A stretch of 64,000 nt of DNA from Oceanobacillus sp. J11TS1 (GTDB lineage: Bacteria > Bacillota > Bacilli > Bacillales > Amphibacillaceae). The notes under the pieces are model-generated. The model was given only the letters and a program-made list of their open reading frames with translations, ran no database searches and had not been told where the DNA came from. Both the position numbers and the translations under genes were made by a program. Where the stretch lies: NCBI RefSeq assembly GCF_018333215.1, contig NZ_BORO01000007.1, positions 103,026 to 167,025 on the forward strand, read 5' to 3'. Positions within the stretch are counted from its first letter, which is position 1. Each line of letters starts with the position of its first letter. Shown piece by piece: positions 1 to 9,054 of the stretch.

Positions 1-1
1 G

Positions 2-343
2 ATGATTGGCGGAGCGTTAATAGGAGATAAAAATAATTTTTATATTTTTGCAAATGCGTTTGAAAAAATGTGGAGACGGCATAAAGAATTGATTATAGAA
101 TATTTCAAAGGGAATTTATTCAACAGAATAATAAAATCAGACCTTAAATATAAAGAAATAAAAAATGAATTATTTAATGATGTAATTACTGATACTAAAT
201 TTTCAAATCTTATCTTTTCAGTTATAGAAAAAGATAGATTTTCTATAGAGACTATGGATGGACATTATTTATTTTATCAACATCTGCTTAATAGGTATGT
301 GGATAAAAAAATTGAGAATTCTATTGAACATACTTTGAGATAA
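2..343 (+). CDS. C-terminal part of an unrecognised protein (cut by the window edge)
   Basis: The reading frame is open from the first bases of the window to a TAA at 341-343, so this is probably the C-terminal part of a longer protein; the ATG at base 2 need not be the real start. About 113 residues are visible. They are rich in Lys, Asn, Ile and Phe, look helical, and show no membrane segment or motif I recognise. The base composition is as AT-rich as the defence operon that begins about 170 bp downstream on the same strand, so it may belong to the same acquired island, but no function can be given. The gap 344-510 has no other gene. Confidence 0.5.
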   Translation: MIGGALIGDKNNFYIFANAFEKMWRRHKELIIEYFKGNLFNRIIKSDLKYKEIKNELFNDVITDTKFSNLIFSVIEKDRFSIETMDGHYLFYQHLLNRYVDKKIENSIEHTLR

Positions 344-510
344 TGATTAGTTTAGTATAACAGGTATGCACAATCTATAAAGGAGTGAGATCGTTTATAA
401 ATGAAATCGTAATAGGGATTTTCTGAATTTACACATTAAATAATCCGAATATATGGTAAAATTATCAGGAGATTACAAGTTATCTAGTGTGATTATTTGG
501 GGGTAAGATA

Positions 511-2226
511 ATGGTAAGTACATATAAAGATTCGGCATATCAGTATCATTTAGAAAAGTTCAAAATATATCAGGACCAAAGTGGGGAAGATTTCGAAGGA
601 ATTGAGGAAGAGGACATAATTAGCAAACTGATGGAGGGAAACTTTGAGGATTTAGGTGGAATAACTGCAATTAGAGGATTTATGTATCAATATTACGTGA
701 CAATATATTATATTCTTAAGATGGTACAAGACCCTAAAAATAATTGGTGGGACAAAGTTGTATTTGAATATTTTGATGATGTCGCATTATTGCGAAACGA
801 TAAGATTCGGTTTATTCAAGTTAAGACTGTGAGACAGAACAGTTCAAATAGATTGCAACCAAACGACATCTATTCACGAAGCAAAAAAAAACGTGTGAAT
901 AGTGAATATGATCATTTTAATTCATGGATAGAGAAACTATTTAAAAATTATGATGTCTTTATTGATAAAGACCCGTCATCTCTAATCGAAGGCTACGTGG
1001 AAGAAATACCCTTCATTGATCCGGAGTTTGAACTTGTAAGTAATACACCCCATAATAGTCTTGGAGATTTAGAAGTATTTACACTTAATACATCATTTAA
1101 AGCAGATCTTTTAGACGACAATATTCTAAAGCCAAATATAGAAACTCCAGTAATTCTTAAAGATAAGAATATACAATTCAGTGAAGTTTTTTCAAAACCA
1201 GTGGATTTTTATTTAGAAAGGTTATACATCAATAAACTTGGTTCTTTCGATTCATTGAAGAATACAATTGAAGGTCTAATAGAAGATATTATTGGAATTA
1301 CACACCCAATTAAGAAAACAATTGTCGGAGGAGTCTTCAGTAATTTGTTGTCTGAAATAGCACAAAGAACTTACAGAGATGATCCAGAAATGGATAAATC
1401 TGAGTTAGTCTTTAAAAGAGAAGATGTAAAAACATTAATTTATACATGGAGTGAGTCTTTGAAAGACGATGCCTCGAGTTATTTAGAAGACGATTCTCTA
1501 TTAAGAACAATTAAATATCTGTTAGAAGCGCTTCGGAGCGAGTTTCAAGATGAGTTTAAGTCTAATCAAATGTTACTTAAGGAGTTACTTGAGACAATAG
1601 ATTGGTTTAGAACAGAATTTGAGAAACAGTTTAGAAAGGACTCAAGATATTGCTTAGTGTTTCTAAACAAATTGTTTAACTTACAAAGTATAATCAAAGT
1701 TGAACAGTTCAATAATGATAAGAACAAGCAGCATATTAAGAGTTCTCTATCGTATATCATCCGTTGTTTAGTTTTCTATCCCTCTAGGAAAGTGGAATTC
1801 CAGAACTCTCAGTTATTGTTTCACACAGGGGAAATAGAAAACGAAAAACTTTTATTTACTATTTATAATGCCAGAAATAGATCAGGTACTGATATTGTAA
1901 AAAATACTGTAGTCTCTGCTTTGCAACAATGTGAGTACGGTTCTAACATTAATCAAGATTTATTTAGTTTAATAATTGACGAGAAGAAAGAACAACAAAC
2001 AGGAAAATCCAAGACTAGTGAAAGACTTGCTGCAAGGTTTACTGTTGCTAAAGTTGAAAGAGATGACATATCAATAATTGATCCACCTGAAAACTTGAAA
2101 TTTATTAATAAAGACGAAGTGGATGCTTTCTTCGAGTTTTTTAGTAATACGACTGGAGAGAGTGTTCCCACGTTTCAGGATAAAGAAATAGAGGCTAATT
2201 GGAAATTGAGTTTATTAGGGGAGTAG
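511..2226 (+). CDS. lmuA: Lamassu LmuA/DdmA-like effector with N-terminal DUF4297 (Cap4-type) nuclease domain
   Basis: 571 residues. The N-terminal part resembles the DUF4297/Cap4 dsDNA nuclease fold: a Gly-rich segment followed by GFMYQ (about residues 56-60), then an acidic FEYFDD stretch (E86, D89, D90) and FIQVKT (Q103, K105), which together match a PD-(D/E)xK active site of the E...D...QxK type. The remaining ~400 residues are helical and presumably contact the partner subunits. The ATG at 511 follows a GGGGGT ribosome site. The gene directly abuts the small middle gene, which overlaps the SMC-like gene; effector, middle subunit, ATPase is the DdmABC/Lamassu (ABC-3C) order. In that family the effector is unleashed on DNA when the ATPase senses phage or plasmid DNA. 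The assignment rests on motif reading and gene order, not on a search. Confidence 0.72.
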   Translation: MVSTYKDSAYQYHLEKFKIYQDQSGEDFEGIEEEDIISKLMEGNFEDLGGITAIRGFMYQYYVTIYYILKMVQDPKNNWWDKVVFEYFDDVALLRNDKIRFIQVKTVRQNSSNRLQPNDIYSRSKKKRVNSEYDHFNSWIEKLFKNYDVFIDKDPSSLIEGYVEEIPFIDPEFELVSNTPHNSLGDLEVFTLNTSFKADLLDDNILKPNIETPVILKDKNIQFSEVFSKPVDFYLERLYINKLGSFDSLKNTIEGLIEDIIGITHPIKKTIVGGVFSNLLSEIAQRTYRDDPEMDKSELVFKREDVKTLIYTWSESLKDDASSYLEDDSLLRTIKYLLEALRSEFQDEFKSNQMLLKELLETIDWFRTEFEKQFRKDSRYCLVFLNKLFNLQSIIKVEQFNNDKNKQHIKSSLSYIIRCLVFYPSRKVEFQNSQLLFHTGEIENEKLLFTIYNARNRSGTDIVKNTVVSALQQCEYGSNINQDLFSLIIDEKKEQQTGKSKTSERLAARFTVAKVERDDISIIDPPENLKFINKDEVDAFFEFFSNTTGESVPTFQDKEIEANWKLSLLGE

Positions 2227-2856
2227 GTGATCTCTTTGCAAATTGAAGAGTTAATTATTAAATTTAAGCAGATGGGTTATGAACTAATGGAGTTTGAACC
2301 CTTTCAGGATGATATGTCTTATAGTGGAATACAGATGTGGGTAAAGGACTCAAGAGTGATTTTTGTAAAAGAATACGAGGCAAAATCGTTATTTCTTGAC
2401 TGGTATATTTCCGAACAGCCACTTATAGCAAGCATATATAATTATCTTTCTGCAAATCACAAAAATAATATTTACTTTTTCATGATTCTTAATTTTGATT
2501 TGAATAATGACGATGATTTAACGCTTACCATAAACAAGGTTATTAAAGATGAATACGTTTGTAAAAAATATGTTTTTCAATCAATAGATGAAATTACGGA
2601 TGTTCCTTTTCTAAGCAATCAATTTATTAAAATGCCACAATTTGATTATGATCAAGAGTTCAAATCTGGAATCTTGAATTTTAATAAGATAAATGAATTT
2701 GTTGGGGAAGAGAAAGAAAGTCTCAATAGTTTTTACTCACTGGCGAATAACTTGTTAGATTACTATTTTACTTCTTATTCCATCTTAGAAGAAACTAGTA
2801 AGCTTGAAAAAGATATCATTAATATAGGATTCAGGAGTGTAAGCGATGAAGATTAG
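2227..2856 (+). CDS. lmuC: Lamassu LmuC/DdmB-like middle component
   Basis: 209-residue soluble, acidic protein with no catalytic motif that I can see. It lies between the nuclease effector and the SMC-like ATPase, which is the position and size of the small middle component of Lamassu/ABC-3C systems. The GTG start at 2227 follows the upstream stop codon without a gap, with GGGGAG three bases before it; an alternative TTG at 2236 would be better spaced from that site. The 3' end overlaps the next start by 11 bp, so the three genes are almost certainly co-translated. I infer the identity from context; the sequence itself is not diagnostic. Confidence 0.6.
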   Translation: MISLQIEELIIKFKQMGYELMEFEPFQDDMSYSGIQMWVKDSRVIFVKEYEAKSLFLDWYISEQPLIASIYNYLSANHKNNIYFFMILNFDLNNDDDLTLTINKVIKDEYVCKKYVFQSIDEITDVPFLSNQFIKMPQFDYDQEFKSGILNFNKINEFVGEEKESLNSFYSLANNLLDYYFTSYSILEETSKLEKDIINIGFRSVSDED

Positions 2857-5791
2857 TCGACTTAGAGTGGAGAATTTTAGAATATTTAGAGGTGTCCATG
2901 AGTTCGACTTGAAAGATAAGAAAGTGATCTTAATTGAGGGTTCAAATGGACACGGTAAAAGTACGATATTTGATGCTATAAATTGGGTGTTCACAGGCGA
3001 AATAAATCGTTTTTCTGGTAGCAGCGAACAATCCAAATTTAACTATCTTGTTAATAATCACGAGTATTTAAAGCAAACCTATAGAGTTAGTGTAGAAGTG
3101 GATATAGTTAATAGCCACGGATATGTAAGTACTATCAGAAGAGAAATTCGTAAACTATTATCAGGGAATATAGATAAAAAGCTTTTTGTTGAAGGTCAAC
3201 AGTACACTATTCGAGATGGATTAAGAGCTATAATCAATCTAATTACAAAAGGGAACTTTTTAAACCAAGAACAAAAGTTGAACAGCTTTAGTTCAATATT
3301 TGCTTCTACTCAGATCTTATCCCAAGAGACTTTGGAAGACTTTGTGAAGGTTGATAAACCAACTGATAGATATGCAAAACTTGAAAACATACTTGGTCTT
3401 GATAAATATGGGAAAGAATTAAGAAATTACATTAATAAGAGTAAGGGTGCTTTTGAGAATGAAATAAATCGTATAGACTTAGAGCTTAAAGATATTGAAA
3501 ACGAAATAAAGCGTCTTGACACACGGTATAGTGATAACGAATATATAATGGATTATACTGGTGAAGTCAATGAGGCGCATTTAATTAGTAACTTAAATAA
3601 ATATTTTGATTCTTTGCCAGAATATCTTGTGAATTATGATGCTATAAAGATTCAAAGCCTGGAAGAAGATGAGATCCAGAAAATTAGAAATCAAAGGAAA
3701 GACTTAGAAAATAAAAATAGAAAATTACAAAATATGATTTCTAGGATACATAGATTTGAGATAACTAATTCTGATCTAAATGAAGAACAAACAAAACTTG
3801 ACGCTTCGTATATGCATTTGATAAATACCAATAGAGAATTAGAAAAAAGAGAACAGGGAAAAATACGAGCTGAAAGTAGAAAAAATCAATTGTCATTACT
3901 TGAAGAAAACCTTCATGAAATAAATGTTTTGCAAGAAGAATTAAATGATTTAAAAGGTAAAGAGAACGAAATAATAAACTATCAATCTTATATTAACAGC
4001 AATATGGAAATAAAAAAAATCATTGAAAAGTATAATAACTACAGTACTTATATAAAAGAATTCGAAAGTAAAAAAGAAAGTAAAGAAAAAGAATTAAATA
4101 GATTAGAGTTACTGGATAAAATTCAAGAACTAGAGATAACAAACAAGAAATTGAAAAGTATTGAGAGTGAAATTAAAGACAAAAAAGAACAACTTGAACG
4201 AGCATACAGTAATAGGGAGAAGAAGAATCAAATTGTTGAGCAGTTGAAAACTAAGAAGAAGGACATTCGTGCAGATAATTTTCAACAAATTACTTTCTCA
4301 CTACAAAGAAGTCTCTTAAATAGAGAATCTGAGAAAGAGTGTCCTGTCTGTGGTAGTGATTTTAAAGATGTAAATACTCTCTTGAGCCATGTTGAATTTA
4401 AGCTAAAAGAAGGCCAGGAAAAGTACGATGGAGTTGAGATAAAGCTTAGCGAAGAACTTTCTGCAATTTCAAGTATAGGTAACGAAATAAAGTCTTTACA
4501 AGAGCATATCGAATCATTGGAAGAAAAACTAAATGTAACATTGAAAAGTAAAAAAACTATTGAACGTAAGAAAATATACCTTGAATCTATTATTGGGGAT
4601 TTGTCAGGTTTAGATAGACAAAATATAGAAAGTATAATAAAAAAGATTGATACTTTTATAAATGAACATGAACACTATTATAACTTAATTAAGGATGTGC
4701 TTGAAAAGTTTAATGAGTTGAAATCTTTAAGAGAGAAAATCAGTTTGAATGAGAAAAAGTACGAGAATTTAAAGAAGCCTTTCAAGGGTAAGTTTACTTA
4801 TGTATTCAATAAAGATGCAATTACTACAAGAGTTAAGAAATTGGATAACTATTTGGATGGAAATAAAAAATCATTAAAACAGTTGAAATTAAAAACAGTT
4901 GAACTTGAATCTACAATCGATAGTATTAGAAATAAAATTGACCAAATTAACTACATTGTAAAGACATTAGAGTCAGATTATCCTAAAACATTCAAAAGTT
5001 ATAGCATTAATGAATGTTTAATATACATTAAGCAACAATCAAAAATGATATTAGATATTGATGCTGAAATTGTATCTAGCTTAAAGAACGTTTCAGCTTT
5101 CAAAGAGAAAGATAAGTTGTCGAAAATACAAGGTGAAAAAGAGAAAATCGTTAAGCTTAAAAAGAATAAGGATTTAGAGCGTACATTAGTGAAAGAAAAC
5201 TTAAGTAATATTGAAGTTTTTAAAAAAATACACACAAATGTTCAGAGTGATTTGATTAACAAGTACCTAAGAGATAATAGCAATATAATCAATCAGTTCT
5301 TTAGGCAAATCTCTCCTCACGCATACTACAAACATGTCAAACTTGTAACTAGAGAGAATGACTTATACGTATTACTTTCAGAGGAAGATAATTGGAGACT
5401 ATTGGATGATCTAACTAGAGAACAACTAAAACAAGAAGTAAATGCAAATCTAAATTTTAGCGCAGCACAATCCACAATTCTTGCACTGAGTATCTTCTTA
5501 TCTTTAAATATTACACAAAATTGGAGTAATCTGAACATAATCGGAATTGACGATCCTTTTCAACATTTAGACGATGTTAACACATATTCGTTCATTGATG
5601 TTCTCACCTCGCTTATTAATAACGAAGAAAAACAAATAATTGTAAGTACACACAATAAGAACTTTTCTGACTTGCTTATGTCGAAATTGTCTTTGCCTGC
5701 TGAAAATGTACTAAAAATATCAATTAATTCGTATAGTAAGAAACACATTGATGTTACAGCAGCAAATTATATTAATTGGACTCAGAATTAA
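2846..5791 (+). CDS. lmuB: Lamassu LmuB/DdmC-like SMC/Rad50-family ATPase with zinc hook
   Basis: 981 residues with SMC/Rad50 architecture. The N-terminal head has Walker A GSNGHGKST (residues 32-40). Two long Lys/Glu-rich coiled-coil arms (about 190-490 and 510-830) flank a CPVC zinc hook (C499, C502). The C-terminal head has a degenerate ABC signature around NFSAAQS (about 870-880), a Walker B IIGIDDP near 899 with Asp in the place of the usual catalytic Glu, and a STHNKNF H-loop near 934. The DDP form of Walker B is seen in ABC-3C/Lamassu ATPases. The role would be to sense foreign DNA ends or structures and license the nuclease effector. The ATG at 2846 lies inside the upstream gene behind an AGGAGTG site. 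RecN or SbcC are less likely because of the partner genes. Confidence 0.75.
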   Translation: MKISRLRVENFRIFRGVHEFDLKDKKVILIEGSNGHGKSTIFDAINWVFTGEINRFSGSSEQSKFNYLVNNHEYLKQTYRVSVEVDIVNSHGYVSTIRREIRKLLSGNIDKKLFVEGQQYTIRDGLRAIINLITKGNFLNQEQKLNSFSSIFASTQILSQETLEDFVKVDKPTDRYAKLENILGLDKYGKELRNYINKSKGAFENEINRIDLELKDIENEIKRLDTRYSDNEYIMDYTGEVNEAHLISNLNKYFDSLPEYLVNYDAIKIQSLEEDEIQKIRNQRKDLENKNRKLQNMISRIHRFEITNSDLNEEQTKLDASYMHLINTNRELEKREQGKIRAESRKNQLSLLEENLHEINVLQEELNDLKGKENEIINYQSYINSNMEIKKIIEKYNNYSTYIKEFESKKESKEKELNRLELLDKIQELEITNKKLKSIESEIKDKKEQLERAYSNREKKNQIVEQLKTKKKDIRADNFQQITFSLQRSLLNRESEKECPVCGSDFKDVNTLLSHVEFKLKEGQEKYDGVEIKLSEELSAISSIGNEIKSLQEHIESLEEKLNVTLKSKKTIERKKIYLESIIGDLSGLDRQNIESIIKKIDTFINEHEHYYNLIKDVLEKFNELKSLREKISLNEKKYENLKKPFKGKFTYVFNKDAITTRVKKLDNYLDGNKKSLKQLKLKTVELESTIDSIRNKIDQINYIVKTLESDYPKTFKSYSINECLIYIKQQSKMILDIDAEIVSSLKNVSAFKEKDKLSKIQGEKEKIVKLKKNKDLERTLVKENLSNIEVFKKIHTNVQSDLINKYLRDNSNIINQFFRQISPHAYYKHVKLVTRENDLYVLLSEEDNWRLLDDLTREQLKQEVNANLNFSAAQSTILALSIFLSLNITQNWSNLNIIGIDDPFQHLDDVNTYSFIDVLTSLINNEEKQIIVSTHNKNFSDLLMSKLSLPAENVLKISINSYSKKHIDVTAANYINWTQN

Positions 5792-6427
5792 CAGATCATT
5801 TATTCTAGCGATGTACTTAAATTTGTTAAGTGTTCAGGCAAAGTTTTTAAAAAACTATCTTTGATGAAATTAAAAGAAGTAATTAGAATGAAAAAGTAAA
5901 ATACATGTAAATAACTGCTGAAGAGATAAATGACTAAGACGAGCTGATAATTTTAAGGGAGAGTTTAGTTGGTATATTACCAAATAGCTTTGAAATAAAC
6001 GTTAATCTAAAACAAAGTTTTTTATGATATCTATTTAATTGAGGGAGCTGTGTCGGAAAGTGCCATCTCTTAGGTAGTTTTTAAAGTGAAATTAGTAAAG
6101 CTAGAATTATTTTGTATAATTTAACAATGTATTCAACTAGCATCCATCTTTTTGGTTCAAATTGGTTCAAGTAATATTAATTTCAATCCTTCTTCATACA
6201 TTTTTATCCATATAATAATTCCTGAAACGTTGATATGAAAGGATTTCCATGGATTAGTTACACTTGAAAATTATCTAGATATTTCTCAAAACGTTAATAG
6301 TTTTTCAACATCTAAACCTCTGCAACCACTATGGTGCAGAGGTTTACTTTGTTTAAAAATATTACTTATCTCTACTCCTTTCTATCAATAGAACAAGCGG
6401 CGCTAAGACTACTTTTACCGAGGTGCA

Positions 6428-6692
6428 TTATGAAAATAATTTCAAACCGGCAGTTGCTCCTAATACCATCGCGATAAATACAATTCGCTTCCTTTTTTGT
6501 TCATAGAAAAATAATTCCTGCTTTTGCACCAGAGGCACCAATACCAGTCCATACAGCATAAGCAGTCCCCATAGATAGCTCCAAAACAAAACCAACAAGG
6601 CCCATGTTTGCCAATCACGGTCTTTGTGCAGTTTGTTTATCATTGTTATACCAACTCGACAATCCAGCTATAAATAATGAAGTCCAAGCCAT
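6428..6692 (-). pseudogene. Broken SMR-family efflux subunit, YkkD-like
   Basis: The minus strand reads a GAGGG ribosome site, an ATG at 6692 and a start MAWTSLFIAGL typical of small multidrug resistance proteins. The frame is then lost after about 25 codons. In another frame the rest of the family pattern follows, ending in KRIVFIAMVLGATAGLKLFS, which resembles the last helix of YkkD. Several shifts are needed to join the pieces, so no full four-helix protein can be made. It lies directly after the ykkC-like remnant, as in the ykkCD pair of B. subtilis, whose products form a heteromeric guanidinium exporter. Confidence 0.65.
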
Positions 6693-6716
6693 TAAGATTC
6701 AACTCCCTCTTTTACT

Positions 6717-6960
6717 TTATCTTTCGTTTACTAATTACAAACCAATGACACCAGTCAATAAAATGGCAATCAACAGAATCTTTATTAGCTAAAATGGTTC
6801 CCAAAGGAAAGCAATATCTGCAAAAGTTGTTCCTGCTGTTCTCAGTCCAACAAAAACGGCAAAAGCCTGGGAGACAACTGTATAAATAGTCCCTTCCAGG
6901 CTTTTGTCTTTCCTTGGCATAGCCTAAGCTGTGAGTCTTTTCACGGACCAGACCAATCAT
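6717..6960 (-). pseudogene. Truncated and broken SMR-family efflux subunit, YkkC-like
   Basis: On the minus strand one frame gives AFAVFVGLRTAGTTFADIAF followed by LWEPF and a stop, then LIKILLIAILLTGVIGL and another stop. These match helices 3 and 4 of YkkC-type small multidrug resistance proteins (family pattern GLGTAG ... EP ... GVIGLKLV). The first half of the protein is absent or out of frame; only a THSLG-like piece near 6930 remains. At least two in-frame stops and a frameshift show that it is dead. I see no guanidine riboswitch upstream. Confidence 0.65.
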
Positions 6961-7150
6961 TATTGCGGAATCCTAGAAAATATTCAATAGAATGAAATTA
7001 GTCCACATAATATATAAAATGAAGCTTTATTCGGGTTTTATATGGGTACGTTGCATCACAAAAAGTGTTGCATGTACTATTTAAGAAACCTTTAAACATT
7101 CCTATGTTATACTGCCTATATATTTTAATAACCAGAAAGGAAATGGAGAG

Positions 7151-8047
7151 ATGTTGGATTGGTTTAAAAAGGCTGCCTGGTTTTCACTGGCCATCTTACT
7201 TGTATTCCTAGCAATCGTATGTTTATTTGTTCCATTTAATTCCATGACTGAAACGGATATAGATGCTGAAAGTCCGATTATACAAAAATATAGCACAAAA
7301 GGGCTTTATATGGGGCCCAGCTATCATGTTAAGATGTTAAATGGAGACGGATATGATGTATCAAAAAAAGAAATGTATCAATTGCAAATTGGCGATACAT
7401 ATGGAACGCAGAAAAATAGTTCCATTAAAAATGCTATTAAGTTAGGAGTTATTTTGTATCCGGTGAGTTTATTTATATTATGGGTTGCTTGGTTGATTTT
7501 TTCGGGTACATTTCCTGAATTGAAACTCGTGCAATGGGTTTATAAAAAAGAAGAAGCGCATGAAGGAAAATTAAAATATATAAAGGAAATTGCAATAAAA
7601 ATTATCATTCCGCTATTTGTTGTAATTAGTATGATTATTTTTGCACTCATCGGAAAAAATGTATTTTATAAAATTTATCCAGTCGGGAAAGAAGAAGTGA
7701 TGGCAGAAATTGTTGATGTAGAACAAGAAAATAAAATTGTCCCTAATGCAGGAGTCAGAGAAATAAATACATTCGCATTACAATTTGAGGATCATACAGG
7801 TACTACGTATGAAACAGAGAAAGATGTCTCTTCTTTTACATATGATTTATATCGAAATGAACAATATATACCAATTACTTATCGCACCAACCATCCATAC
7901 GATATATTTATTCACTCTAATACGTTTAGAGAAATTTTAAGTGTACTGATGAGATTGGATTCTTTTGCCCTTTTCTTGGTTATTTATTTAAATTACTATA
8001 CTATAAAAACATTTATTAAAAAGAGGAGGGATAGATACATTCGCTGA
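7151..8047 (+). CDS. Unrecognised membrane protein, DUF3592-like
   Basis: 298 residues with four clear hydrophobic segments (about residues 9-28, 98-118, 148-170 and 268-286) and two extracytoplasmic or cytoplasmic loops between them. The loop after the third segment begins VMAEIVDVE and contains EDHTGTTYE and a PITYRTNHPY stretch, which recalls the beta-rich DUF3592 domain, but I cannot confirm this. The ATG follows a good AGAAAGGAAATGGAGAG region. It stands alone between decayed genes and may have come with the same island. No function can be given. Confidence 0.6.
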   Translation: MLDWFKKAAWFSLAILLVFLAIVCLFVPFNSMTETDIDAESPIIQKYSTKGLYMGPSYHVKMLNGDGYDVSKKEMYQLQIGDTYGTQKNSSIKNAIKLGVILYPVSLFILWVAWLIFSGTFPELKLVQWVYKKEEAHEGKLKYIKEIAIKIIIPLFVVISMIIFALIGKNVFYKIYPVGKEEVMAEIVDVEQENKIVPNAGVREINTFALQFEDHTGTTYETEKDVSSFTYDLYRNEQYIPITYRTNHPYDIFIHSNTFREILSVLMRLDSFALFLVIYLNYYTIKTFIKKRRDRYIR

Positions 8048-8118
8048 CGATGCAGCACTAGTGAATCATCAATCATCAAAAAACTAAAAGCGATAATTCA
8101 AAGACGAAATTTGTTATT

Positions 8119-8381
8119 ATGGATCGGCTAGACATTGGAGATGATCAATTATTGAATATTCATCATGAGTTCGGAAAGAAGCTATCCTTAGGGGAGAACA
8201 ACAAATCCATGTTTGATGATGCTATTTATAGCGTTTTAATCGAAAAAGAAGAATGTTATCTATGCACACGGCGGGAGCGCACCTTTTTACCATTGCCACA
8301 CAGACGGTCATCAATCTTCTTTAAAAACGTTAAATGAGCACTACTCGAAAGTTCTAGATCTTGAATTTATCTTCCGGTAAT
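8119..8381 (+). pseudogene. Frameshifted fragment of an unknown gene
   Basis: An ATG-started frame of 72 codons (MDRLDIGDDQLLNIHHEF...) looks like protein up to about 8255 and then turns into an Arg/Pro-rich tail. In the +1 frame the better continuation is AHGGSAPFYHCHTDGHQSSL followed by ~20 more codons to a TAA at 8379-8381. This suggests one gene with a single-base frameshift near 8260. I do not recognise the family, and no clear ribosome site precedes the ATG, so the gene may also lack its 5' end. Confidence 0.35.
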
Positions 8382-8590
8382 ACAAATTATGTAAGGAAGC
8401 ATGGGGATAACAATAAGTTCGAAAAGTTATTTATGAGTTGATAAATATGATAAAAGATAAAAATCCAGAATGAAGATGAGATTGGATATACAAAATATAA
8501 AAGTCCCACGACTATATCAATGTTTACAGAGCTTTTTTGGTTCAAGTTGGTTCAAATTAACTTGAAACTTATAAAGCACTTAACAGATTA

Positions 8591-8623
8591 AAGCATCGCT
8601 ATCTTGCTGGTGCTTTTTTTTTT
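8591..8623 (+). terminator. Rho-independent terminator-like hairpin
   Basis: AAGCATC pairs with GGTGCTT around an 11-base loop, directly followed by a run of nine T. No intact gene lies just upstream, so it may have served the decayed DNA at 8.1-8.4 kb. Confidence 0.5.
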
Positions 8624-9054
8624 CGGCATTAAGTATAGATAACTTGCGTGAGTTGAATATTGAAATGTTCTAATCGACTCGTTAGTTGATTCGTAACGAT
8701 TGAAGCAATACGAGTGCCAAAGGATAAATTGCAGACAGGAGGTGATTCATCAGTTCACTCAATTAACCCTATGCCGCGATTAACTGGCTATTATCGAGCG
8801 TAAATCAACCTATATATTTAATGTTGTTGACATAAACGAGAGCAGCTTATACAATTGTCTAGTTGCAGCGGAAAATTAGATTTTTGAAGGGTTATTTAAC
8901 TTGTTCTTAAATTTAATGATTATATAAGGAAAGTAGAGAAATAAATTAGTATCGTAATTCTTTCGTCTTAGCAAATGGTTGTATATTAATACAGCAATTT
9001 CTGAGGCTTTTTTTATTTTAAAAGTATTACTGGTTAATGAAGGAGGTTTAAATA

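Larger units (their letters stand above)
5792..7150. other. Decayed intergenic DNA downstream of the defence operon
   Basis: There is no intact gene. The stretch holds a terminator-like hairpin at 6314-6345 (11-bp stem, loop of 10, weak T tract), one copy of a GGTTCAA-rich direct repeat at 6148-6180, and remnants of two small multidrug resistance genes on the minus strand (6428-6692 and 6717-6960, described separately). The part 5792-6140 shows nothing I recognise. Confidence 0.6.
8048..9054. other. Gene-poor stretch with remnants and a terminator
   Basis: It contains a frameshifted fragment (8119-8381), the second GGTTCAA-type direct repeat (8532-8560) and a terminator-like hairpin with nine T (8591-8623). 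Around 8730-8880 a strong AGGAGGTG site is followed by a coding-like stretch (IHQFTQLTL, then a stop, then LAIIERKSTYIFNVVDIN) which may be the broken start of an old gene. The rest shows nothing recognisable. Confidence 0.5.
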
